NCBI GenBank assembly: GCA_036873135.1
Contig: JAPTYO010000002.1
Coordinates: 40,725,452-40,789,451, forward strand
Origin: Clarkia xantiana subsp. parviflora
Lineage: Eukaryota > Streptophyta > Magnoliopsida > Myrtales > Onagraceae
Direction of reading: 5' to 3'
DNA: 64,000 bases
Numbering within the stretch: position 1 is the first letter of the stretch; every line of letters starts with the position of its first letter. The translations under genes were made by a program, and so were the position numbers. Of this stretch, positions 10,491 through 20,046 are shown in pieces. Under the pieces are notes generated by a model, which was not told the DNA's origin, searched no databases, and saw nothing but the letters and a program-made list of their open reading frames with translations.

Positions 10491-11720
10491 TGGTCAAACC
10501 GTTTCTTGACTCTATTTTAAACGGGATAGACACCCAAATTGATCATGCTTGATATATGTTACCTCTTTTGATGATGTTGTTCTTCCTTTTAGCTTGTTGG
10601 CTCATGATTTTTGCTGTCCTGTCTTTTGTAATTATCATAGCCAAAATTATCAGTACGGATATAGCATACTATGTGGCAATCATAGATGTGTATATACATT
10701 TCTAAGTGCTGTGGAATATAATTGTATGCACTTTTTCAATCGTGGGATTTTTATGCCTCATGTCAAATATGCTTTTTGAAAAAATATGTTGTTTGAAAGA
10801 ATATGTTGTGCTCAGCATATTGGAATATAGTTGTACACATGACTCTTTGATGTTTAACATGGCATGTGTTAATATATAATTTTTACATACATGCAACATG
10901 CTGTTTCGAGTTTTACCGGGAGAATAGAGAGTCCGTACTATATGGAAAATTTTGTAACTTAGTTGCTTTTCATATCTATATGCTTATTAATGTATGACTT
11001 GAGATGAAGAAATTTAAATTTGTTGTGTTTCCTCCATGCCTTAGCAAATTATCCCTATTCAGATATTCATGTATGTATGATATGTAGGAAGAGTTGTTGT
11101 AGTTACATTTTCTTCCTTATTTTGTCTAATCTTCTCCTAGCCATTGGATTTCCTTCATTTGAAATGGATGGTCAAGATTTTGTCTCCTTCCCAAACCCTA
11201 ACTATTCATCCATATAATGAATGTTGAAGTGCTTTTTCACTTTAGCCACCCAAAATTTGAATTCTCTTTTCTCTCTCTTCCATTTAAACTCCATCTTCAT
11301 TTCTTCCATTTTTGTTGCATTTTGAGCATCCATTATGATCCTACACGTGGATTGGTTCGTGTTTTGACCATGGATTAATTTCGGGCTTTCTTTTGTGGTT
11401 ATTTTGGTGTTTTCCGGCGAAAGAGGCGGCGGTGGTGGTTACGGCGGTGCTGGCGGCTTTTCCGGCGGTTGTTCGGCCGGTGGTTGGGGGGGTCGGCCGG
11501 CGGTGGTGGTGGTTCGGGTGGTGGTCCGGCCGGAGTTAGGGGCGGCAGTGGCTCGGGTGGTTGGCCGGAGTTAGGGGCGGCGGTGGTTCGGGTGGCGGTC
11601 CATTGGGTCGGACCGGACCGGTTTGGTTTTTCTAAGGTATGGTTGTTGTTTCTCTATGTCTTCCTTGTGATATTGTCTATACCTTTTCATGTATGGTTAT
11701 GTAAAAAATGTATCGCGTTG
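10491..11720 (+). other. Element B 3' internal region, promoter-like for the antisense gene
   Basis: No protein is recognised. The + strand from about 11160 looks like a plant leader: a C/T-rich stretch (11270-11310), an early GT/GGC-rich block (11405-11620) that would code glycine repeats, and a GT-rich possible donor at 11636 (AAGGTATGG). The antisense pseudogene begins downstream at 15497, so this could be its promoter and first exon. This is inference only. Confidence 0.35.
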
Positions 11721-11959
11721 CATACATGTGCAACACCAAAACTTGGAATTTTCTAGGCGGGATTTTGAATACTCCCCCTTTTTTGAATGCAGCACGCTGC
11801 ATACATGTGCAACACCAACACTTAGAAATTTGTCTAGGCGGGATTTTGAATATTCCCCTTTTTTGAATGCAGTGCGTTGCATACATGTGCAACACCAACA
11901 CTTAGAATTTTCTAGGCGGGATTTTGAATACTCCCCCTTTTTTTAGTGCAGCGTGTTGC
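11715..11959 (+). repeat. 79-80-bp tandem repeat, left part
   Basis: Units start CATACATGTGCAACACCAA at 11721, 11800 and 11880 and contain TTTCTAGGCGGGATTTTGAA and a C-run followed by a T-run. The array is cut at 11959 by the copia insertion and resumes at 15182. Confidence 0.9.
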
Positions 11960-11961
11960 TA

Positions 11962-12139
11962 TGAATGAGAATGCTTCATTAATCAACTAGGTATTACAAA
12001 GCAAGTGTTACAATATATATATACTACGCAAAACTAGGATCACCAACTAAGGCTATACAATAAACTATGATCCGGGTGCATACATAGCCTAGTGTGTATG
12101 CATTGTGTAATTAGGTGTATACATAGAGTGTGGAATACA
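11962..12139 (-). mobile_element. 3' LTR of the copia copy
   Basis: About 178 bp on the minus strand from TGTATTCC (12139) to TTCTCATTCA (11962), TG...CA in form. It starts right after the pol stop codon, where ATGATGGGAGAATATAGAAG serves as purine tract and overlaps the end of the frame. The short length suits small-LTR copia lineages. There is no second LTR to compare with. Confidence 0.6.
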
Positions 12140-12142
12140 CTT

Positions 12143-14780
12143 CTATATTCTCCCATCATTTTCTTCTTCTTCTTTTCCTTCTTTAAACACATCCTTGATT
12201 CCATAAAGCTTCAATAAGGCAAGATGTTGATTCTTGACTAATGCCTTGGTGAGTAAGTCAGCCATTTGATCTTTGGATGAAATATGATAGACACCAATCA
12301 TTCCTGAGTTGATGTGGTGTCTTGTGAAGTGGCAGTCAAGTTCAATATGCTTGGTGCTCTCATGGAACATGGGGTTTTTGGCAATCTTTAAGGCTGCCTC
12401 ACTATCTGTATGGATTGGGATTGGCAAGGTAACTTGCAATCCAAGTTCCTTGAGGATTCTGTTCACCCAAAGTGCTTCTTGAATAGCAACCCTCAAGCAT
12501 CTATATTCAGCTTCAGCACTTGATAAGGAAATGGTGTCTTGCTTCTTGACCTTCCATCCTATCATAGCTGATCCAAGCTTCACACAATATGCACTCACTG
12601 ACTTTCTACTGAAAAGGCAAGCTGCCCATTCTGAGTCACAAAAGATACTCAACTTGAGAGAATTGTTGGAGGGATAGATCAAACCTTGACCTGGAGTGCC
12701 TTTGATGTATTTAACCACTCTCATTGCTGCATCATAATGGGACTTCTTGGGCTTGTCCACAAATTGACTAAGCCTTTGAACTGAGAAACTTATGTTTGGT
12801 CTTGTCATGGTAAGATATAACAATTTACCAATGACCCTTCTATAAGAAGTGGCATCTTCCAAGAGTATATCATCAGGATTGGAGTTGGTGGTTTTTTCAT
12901 ATTCATGTGTGGTGAGCTTGATGTTGAATTCCATTGGAGTTTCAGCTGGCCTAGCAGCTCCTAAGCCTGCATCCTCTATAAGCTCCATAGCATACTTCCT
13001 TTGATTGATGACAAGGCCTTGTTTTGAGCTTGCAACCTCCAAGCCTAAAAAATACCTCAAGTCTCCCAAATCCTTCAATTTGAAGTGTGTTTGGAGTGTG
13101 CACTTCAATTGATTGATCATCTTGGCATTTGAACCAGTGATTAAGAGATCATCAACATAGATGAGGATGAACACTTTGTCATTACCTTGTATCTTGCTAA
13201 ACAAGGAATGATCTGAGGCACATTGCTTGTAGCCAGTCTTCAACAAGGTTTGGGTGAGCTTGATGTTCCATTGCCTTGATGCTTGTTTGAGCCCATATAA
13301 GGACTTGTTGAGCTTGCATGCTCTTTTGGGGAATGCTTCAATGGACCTAGATGGATCAAATCCTTGAGGAATGTCCATGTATACTTCCTCAGCTAGATCA
13401 CCTTGGAGGAATGCATTGTTTACATCCATGTGATACAATCCCCATGATTTGGCAGCTGCCAATGCCAAGACAATCCTCACTGTGTCCATCTTGACTACAG
13501 GTGAGAATGTCTCATTGAAATCAGTACCTTCCACCTGATTGAATCCTTTGGCAACCAATCTTGCCTTGTATCTTTCAATAGATCCATCAGAGTTGTACTT
13601 GAGTTTGAAGACCCATTTGCAACCAATTGAGGATTTTCCTTGAGGTAGGTCTACTATCTTCCATGTGTTGTTGTCTTGAAGAGCTTGTATCTCCTCCTTC
13701 ATAGCCACAATCCAGCTTGGATCCTTGATGGCTTGCTTGTAAGTGCTTGGTTCTTTAATCTTTGCAATGGCAGTCAAGAAGCATTTGAATTGGGGGCCTA
13801 GAGTATCATAAGATACACATCTTTCCATTCCAAAAGTGGCATTGGAACTAGGCTTGTTTTGAAGGGCAGCAAGCCTTGCACTCCTCCTTATTTGTGGAGA
13901 GTTTCTTTGGGCAATTCTGAGGCTCCTTCTTATAGAAGAAGGTTGTGGGACTTCCTCTACCATTTCCTCTGTTGGTTGGGGAGGTTGGGAAGAAGAACTT
14001 TGTTGAGGAGATGTAATTTGTTGTGGTGATGCAACTCCTGCTCCTTGTAATGGGACTACCTCTTCTTCTATTGATTGGGGAGGTTGTGAATGTTCAGTAT
14101 TAGGAGCATTAGTATCAATAGTGGGAGCATGACTTGGGGTAAGTTCATCAAATAGCATTGGCAACTCTGGTGAGGAGTCAATCATAGGTGGCTTGGGTGC
14201 CAAGCAAGAAGGTATCAAGGCTCTTAGGGCCTCTTTGGACATGCCAAATGGAAAGATGTCTTCATGGAAGAGTACATCTCTTGAAACATGAAAGACTGAA
14301 TCAGAAATATTCATTACAAGGTACCCTTTTTGTGAAGTGGAGTACCCCATAAGTATGCATGGTTCAGCTCTTGGACCAAACTTGTCATGGTTGTTTAGCT
14401 TTGTTGTGAAGCAAAGACAACCAATAACTCTCAAATGATGAAGAGAAGGCACCTTCCCATACAACACTTCCATAGGTGACTTGAACTTCAAGATAGAGGA
14501 TGGTAGCCTATTAAGCAAGTAACAAGCATTGAGAATGCAATATCCCCAGTGTCTCAAAGGCATTGATGCTTGAAACCTAATTGCTCTAGCAATGTTTAGG
14601 ATGTCTCTATGCTTGCGTTCCACTCTTCCATTTTGTTGTGGTGTATGCACACAACTAGTTTGGTGATGGATGCCAAATTGGAGAAGCAACTCCTTGCATA
14701 CTGAGTTAGTGAACTCAGTGCCATTATCACTCCTTAAGGTCTTAACCATAGTACCAAACTGATTCTTCAAGACCTTAAGG
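12143..14780 (-). pseudogene. Copia pol, 5'-truncated (integrase end, RT, RNase H)
   Basis: The open frame has no internal stops. The integrase part retains LRSDNGTEF, then NGRVERKHRDILN. A linker rich in P, Q and S follows. The reverse transcriptase has CKWVFKLK, RLVAKGFNQ, FSPVVK, MDVNNAFLQGDL, KSLYGLKQ and catalytic YVDDLLIT. RNase H has CDSEWAA, SLSSAEAEY and DSEAALKIA. Gag, protease and the first half of integrase are missing. The apparent start codon upstream of 14780 lies in the inverted copy and is not the natural start. The protein would copy element RNA to DNA if whole; here it cannot integrate itself. The intact frame and identical inverted arms suggest a recent event. Confidence 0.9.
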
Positions 14781-15181
14781 AGTGATAATGGCACTGAGTT
14801 CACTAACTCAGTATGCAAGGAGTTGCTTCTCCAATTTGGCATCCATCACCAAACTAGTTGTGTGCATACACCACAACAAAATGGAAGAGTGGAACGCAAG
14901 CATAGAGACATCCTAAACATTGCTAGAGCAATTAGGTTTCAAGCATCAATGCCTTTGAGACACTGGGGATATTGCATTCTCAATGCTTGTTACTTGCTTA
15001 ATAGGCTACCATCCTCTATCTTGAAGTTCAAGTCACCTATGGAAGTGTTGTATGGGAAGGTGCCTTCTCTTCATCATTTGAGAGTTATTGGTTGTCTTTG
15101 CTTCACAACAAAGCTAAACAACCATGACAAGTTTGGTCCAAGAGCTGAACCATGCATACTTATGGGGTACTCCACTTCACA
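14331..15181. repeat. 413-bp inverted repeat with 25-base loop
   Basis: Arms 14331-14743 and 14769-15181 are inverted copies, identical as far as I can read, centred at 14756. The translated arms agree over about 120 residues. The innermost 12 bases, CCTTAAGGTCTT and AAGACCTTAAGG, look like a natural short inverted repeat of the pol gene (codons for VLK and VKTLR). Such a pair would let a cDNA end fold back and prime its own second strand. A transcript of this segment would be a long hairpin. Confidence 0.9.
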
Positions 15182-15415
15182 GTTGCATACATATGCAACA
15201 CCAACACTTAGAGTTTTCTAGGCGGGATTTTGAATACTCCCCATTTTTTGAGTGCAGCGCGTTCCATACATGTGCAACACCAACACTTAGAATTTTCTAG
15301 GCGGGATTTTGAATACTCCCCCTTTTTTTAGTGCAGCGCATTGCATACATGTGCAATACCAACACTTAGAGTTTTCTAGGCGGGATTTTGAATACTCCCC
15401 CTTTTTTGAGTGCTT
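15182..15415 (+). repeat. 79-80-bp tandem repeat, right part
   Basis: Units start at 15186, 15265 and 15344 and match those at 11721-11959. Together with the left part this was one array of about six units before the copia insertion. Confidence 0.9.
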
Positions 15416-15496
15416 TATGTTTGTGTTTTCTTTGTTTCTATGTGGCAGCTGATTGAGTTTTTGCTTTGTTGTAGGTACTAGGCTGTCTCTGCTTCC

Positions 15497-17898
15497 TTGG
15501 ATTGTGCGTTGTTTGCATTTCCCAAGATGCATAAGTCTTCCTTTAATCGGGCTCCTCGTCATACTTTAGGCTCTGGCTCTGATTTCGAGTATGAGTCTCC
15601 CCCTGAGTCTGAGGGTGTGACCTCCTTGGTTCCTGTTGAGTTTTCCGAGTTATTTCAGGATTCCGAGTCTGTCCATGCCTATAGGAGGTATTTTAGTAAC
15701 CATTTAACTGAAAGGGCGTTCCATCGTTATTCTGCACTGGCTGGTCTTTCTTCTATTGATGAACCCACTTATCTGTTTCCTTTGTTGGATCATGCCATTG
15801 GTAGGAGTACTGCTCCCCCTACTGAGTTTGCTGTTGTTTATGTATCCCAGCTTCAGAATGGTTTGCGTTTTCCCTATTGTCAGGATCTTATTGAGTTATG
15901 TTGGTATTATGGGGCTTCTCCTGTTGATCTTTATCCTCAAGCTATCCGTACTTGGGTTGGGTTTCGCATCTTGTGTCATCGTGAGTCTTGGGCGTACTCT
16001 ACCAATCTTTTTCGCTGTTTCCATCGTATTGGGGTCCAAAATTTTTTGGGTCTTTCATCACTTGTTCTTTCGTTCCCGTCGTTGAAAGGGGATGACTTTG
16101 CTGTGTTAGGATTAGGTGATGTAGAGTGGGACCTTAGGCTCCAATTTGTTTCCGCTTTTAATGTATGTCGATGTCGCTGGGCTGGTAAGTATTTCTTCAT
16201 TAAGGATCATATCGACCCCTTGTGTGATGACGAGATACTCATCAACGATGTTCATCCTTATTTTTCGGAACTTTCATCTCTGGACTTGGAGACTCTTAAG
16301 TGCATTTATCATTCGAACAAGTCTCGTGGTTATGAAACTGTTCGCAACTTTTCTGAGTTGGAGTTATATGAAGCTGGTATTCGTTCCATGCTGCCCTTGG
16401 TATGTTCCTATGCTTATGCTAGCTTTATGTGTTGTAGGTCGGTTTTATGAAACAACTACTGGTTTTCAGGCTGCCGATTCTTCTTGTGGTGGGGTTATTG
16501 AAAGTCGACCTGGTAAGCGCAAACTGTCTTCCTCCCATGCTCATGTGGCTACGAAGGTTCCGCCTCGTGGGTTGGGTCGTTGTGTTGATGGTAACAATAC
16601 TTTTATCTTGTTATTTTGCTGCTCTGTACGTTTTCATTAACTCTTGGTGTGTACATGGTTTTCTTCTGGGCGGTTAACTGGTTCTAATGTTCGTAAGTTG
16701 GTAAAAACTGTTTCTGGAAAGAAGAAGGATCCCTGCATTCATCCTAGGGAGAAAGTTTCTCGTGCTGAGACTGTTCGCGCGCCTTCTTGTTATAAAGAGA
16801 AGGTGCGCAAGCCCCCACGTGGTCCTTCCATTGGTGTAGTGGAGAGACTACTTGTGTGGTTGGTGATGTCCCCTTTGTTCCTGCGTCCCCTGTTGATGGT
16901 GTTCTTTCTGGCGGAGCTGTTTTGAGACTCGATGGTTAGTTCTTTTTATCCTCCACTACTTTGTTTGTGTTTTGTGGTTGTCTCATGTTTTGTTTTGTGC
17001 AGTGAGGTTGTGTTTTCCTGCTTTGTCTCGAAAGGAATTGGTGCGCCCTCTAGGTGGTGATGTCGTTGGGGGTGAATGGGTTCCTTTTTCTTTCGAGTCA
17101 AGGGTTCAGTTTGATCGTTGGTCATCTCTGAGGGATCCTTCCGTCGGTGTACATGTCTTGAGTGGGTCTATTCCTCCTGGCGATCGACGCGTTCCTCTTG
17201 CTGATAATGGCGAGATGCTCCCATTTGTTCAAGGATTCCTTTCTCAGTCTATTCCGGTGTGTGTTTATCATCCTGGTGTTCTTGCTATGCTTCTTTTGAT
17301 TGTAACCCAAATTTTTATTGTTGTAGACCGCGTCGCGTTTCATGAACATGTCCTCCTTTGTTATGGAGTTGGTGACAGGGAAATCCTTCAGAAGAGTTGT
17401 ACTTTGCTTGAGCCTGATCTTGCTATTGCCAGAGCAAGTGAGCGGGCGCTTCGTGAGAAGGAGGATACCCTCGTGGCCAGTGATTATCTTCTGGATTAGG
17501 GCATTTCTGATCTTGAGAGTAGTATTCGTCGTGTTGGTGGGGCTTTGGAGGGACTTACTATTTTGCATGAGGGGTTGAATTCTCCAGCCAGCGTTGTTTC
17601 TCCAGAGATGAAGGCTTTGGGGATTGAGGAGTAAAAGGCCTCCCCTGCTTTCCAGGCTGATAGTTTGAAGAAGGTTTCGGAGATGCAGTTTGAGTATAGG
17701 GGGATGATGGTCGGGAGGATCTATGAGCATGCTCCGCTGTTTCCGTTCGAGATTTTGGAGCATCTTTCTGGGTTTGGATGTTGTGCCTATGCTGCGCTTC
17801 TTGGTGATGAGTTTGGTGCTAGTTGTGGAGGTCGTGGTGAGGATCCTGTTACTATTGTGCTGGATGGTGGGAGTGATTCTCCTGTCGATTCTATTTGA
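15497..17898 (+). pseudogene. Antisense extra gene of element B (gypsy-type Transposase_28-like protein)
   Basis: Exon-like frames on the + strand lie opposite to pol. The first (15497-16450) has the pattern LQNGLRFPYCQDLIELCWYY, then GFRILCHRES, LFRCFHRIG and FVSAFNVCRCRWAGKYFFIK, typical of the plant protein family annotated as putative gypsy-type transposon (Transposase_28). Candidate introns are GTATGT..GTAG at about 16400-16437, GTTAGT..GCAG at about 16933-17002 and GTGTGT..GTAG at about 17259-17326. The 3' part (about 17003-17898) continues in one frame with a charged helical stretch (LAIARASERALREKEDTLVA) but has stops at 17497-17499 and 17634-17636. Function of the family is unknown. 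Extra, sometimes antisense, genes are known in Tat elements. Confidence 0.65.
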
Positions 17899-18179
17899 TA
17901 TTATGTAGATAATACTGGGCAGCGAAATTTTGTTTCATTTTGAATTGGTGTTGTATGATGTCCACGCGCCGTGTCGCTTGCCCTTTTTACGCTTGCGTCG
18001 TAGTGTTGAACTTGTTCTAGGTTTGTTGATAAATCATGGCACATGCACTAGGTCTGTTGATAACTCCTAATATATTTTGGCATATATAAATGCAAGTAGG
18101 CGTATGTATTTCTTCTATGCGTTTGAGTGTTGCTTCCCGTTATGGATCGTATGTGTTACTCTTTCTTTGCGATTTCTGG

Positions 18180-18500
18180 AGATCGATTATTTTTCTTCGT
18201 GCGCGTGATAGCTGTGTACGTCCCCGTTGTTGTGTGTATGAATGTTGCATGGCGTAATGTTCCTCCAGACTTAGAATATATCTGGAAATCCTGATTTGCT
18301 GTTTCTGTGAGATCGCGTGTTGTGCTGCCCCCGTTGCCATTGTCGAGGATTGCTGCATGGTGTAGTTTTCTTCCAGGCTTAGAATATTTATGGAAGCTCG
18401 GATTTGCTGTTTCTGTGAATCGCGTGTAATTCTCTCCAGACTTAGAATAATTTTTGAGACCCATATTTATTGTTTCAATGAGACAGCGTCTGGTTGTGCC
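18180..18500. repeat. Degenerate repeats of about 60-110 bp in element B
   Basis: The pattern TCCAGACTTAGAATAT..GGAA..ATTTGCTGTTTCTGTGA..CGCGTGT occurs three times (about 18262, 18370 and 18435) with drift. Nothing here looks coding. Confidence 0.65.
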
Positions 18501-18939
18501 TCCTCCTGGTGTGAACCAGGGCATGGGTCTTTTTGGAGCGATAATGTTACTTTTTGTATATAGGTGGCTCTCAGTCATTGGCGTGATTCCTTTGTCATCG
18601 TATGATATCGTATTTGCAAGGCGGTTATTTGTATATGTATGTTGCTATACCGCGCACAATGTAGGGTTAGCTTATTTTGAATTTTTGTTTAGTTGCACCA
18701 TGTATAAAATGTGGTGTAAGATCATGTTGTTTGCTTTTGTTTCATGAAACACACATTGATGCACCTCTTGGGTTTAACACCTATTGTTTGATTTTTGTGT
18801 ATTTTTCAGATTTTGTCGTTGTATCTTTATCTGTTGTATCCAAATGTTGTGGTAGGCGAGGTTGTATCCTGCGATTTTCTTTCTCGTGAAAAGCTTTGTT
18901 TGGCTTATGTTTCAGTGCCAGTCTGATATGTTAGCTGAA
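18501..18939. other. Element B 3' region, nothing recognised
   Basis: T-rich, non-coding sequence between two repeat blocks. The short frames here match nothing I know. Confidence 0.5.
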
Positions 18940-19314
18940 TTACTATTCACTTTGGGTTCGGTTATACCTCTACCCGGTTCTTGATCCAGCATAAGGTTTA
19001 TGCGTTAGCTGATGGTAATCTAGTATACGCTTATAAGAACCTCTATCTGGCTTATATTCCAGCATAGGGTCGACGCTAGCTGGTTTATTCCAGACTAGGT
19101 TTTTCTTGAACCCTTTCCTGGTGTATGTTCCAGCGTAGGGCCAACACAATAGCTGGTTTGAACTCCAGTCTAGGGTTGTGAGTTTGAACCCCTATCCAGT
19201 TTCGAGGCTAGCATATAGGGGCCAACGTTAGGAGGTTGGACCTCCTCCTAAGGTTGTTATTGAACATTTACCCGGTTTATGTTCCGGCGTAAAGGCCAAA
19301 CAACAGTTGGTGGG
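18940..19314. repeat. Degenerate about 60-bp repeats in element B next to element A
   Basis: Motifs CTACCCGGTT, TTCCAGC[AG]TAGGG and AGCTGGTTT..CCAG recur with spacing near 60 bases. The last copy stops at 19314, where the LTR of element A begins. Confidence 0.6.
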
Positions 19315-20030
19315 TGTTTACACATGAGTGTATGTTGTGGGCTTCTCCTTCTCGATCTTCTTCTGATGGACTTCTTCTTCCCGATCTTCTCCTTCTTGGG
19401 CTCTTTCATGTTTGTCTTCTTCCTTCCTTGCTTACCTGCAAAAGGGCACCGGGGGTCCCGGTAAGCCCACTTAGAAGCTTAAGTCAGTTTAGAGCTTCTA
19501 GAGAGAGGGTGAGCTTAGAGAGAGAGAGAGAGAGAGAGAGAGATTACCTTCAAATGAGGAGATGGGCTCTCTATTTATAGAGTTTCTATTGGACCGCCCC
19601 GGTTCCAGTGGTTCTCTGGTCTGGTTATGGCGGGTTCGTAATTATAAGATGGCATTGACCGTAAATAAGTAAACTTTGAACCTGGTTTGACCGTAGATAA
19701 GCTTATTATGGCTAAGTGCTGGTGTTTGGCCCTTCAAGGGTAAGCCCCGGGCGAGATATCGTCAGGGGACGGATGGGGGTACCCATGAGGCCTTGCTCGG
19801 GTCCCCGAGCAAGTCTCTTCTTGCTCGGGTAACCCAAGCAAGGGTCCCTTGCATGGGTGCCCCCAGGTGGTTTTTCCACCCGGGGTCTTCCCGAGTGGGC
19901 TTTGCCACTTGGGATATTTTCCGGGTCCATGTGATGGACCCTGGGTGTCCGTGTCCTAAGTTTCGAGTTATGTCCGGTTCCGGCCCACTTCTTAGGCCCA
20001 ATTAGTGATAGCTTGGGCGTATATCCATCA
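19315..20030 (-). mobile_element. 3' LTR of element A
   Basis: 716 bp, starting TGATGGATATACGCCC at 20030 and ending TGTGTAAACA at 19315 on the minus strand. Positions 19315 to about 19620 align with 27951-28250 and the family recurs at 50328-50760. A minus-strand TATA (CTATAAATAG) lies at 19571-19580, with an AG run at about 19519-19542 in the leader. TTGCTCGGG and its complement form a 9-2-9 palindrome at 19793-19812 in U3. Confidence 0.85.
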
Positions 20031-20046
20031 TTTCCCCCCCGAGTCA
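20031..20046 (-). other. Polypurine tract of element A
   Basis: Minus-strand GACTCGGGGGGGAAA immediately precedes the LTR start TGATGG. It is the second-strand priming site. Confidence 0.75.

Larger units (their letters stand above)
11960..15181 (-). mobile_element. Copia insertion with a fold-back end
   Basis: The insertion splits the 80-bp array and is flanked by GTTGC on both sides (11955-11959 and 15182-15186). Read on the minus strand it has the 3' half of a copia element: end of integrase, reverse transcriptase, RNase H, purine-rich stretch and a short LTR (11962-12139). There is no 5' LTR, gag or protease. Instead, the integrase region turns back on itself at about 14756 and is repeated in inverted form to 15181. 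Confidence 0.85.

Noticed and set aside
11469..11756. Glycine-rich protein gene
   Set aside because: A GGC/GGT-rich stretch gives glycine by composition. It runs into the repeat array and has no conserved pattern, though it may be part of an antisense leader.
14781..14842. Start codon of the 899-codon copia frame at 14842
   Set aside because: It lies in the inverted arm, so the first residues are an antisense reading of integrase. The natural gene begins further upstream in an intact element and is missing here.
14823..15221. Separate + strand integrase gene
   Set aside because: It is the inverted arm of the fold-back copy and ends in the 80-bp repeat.
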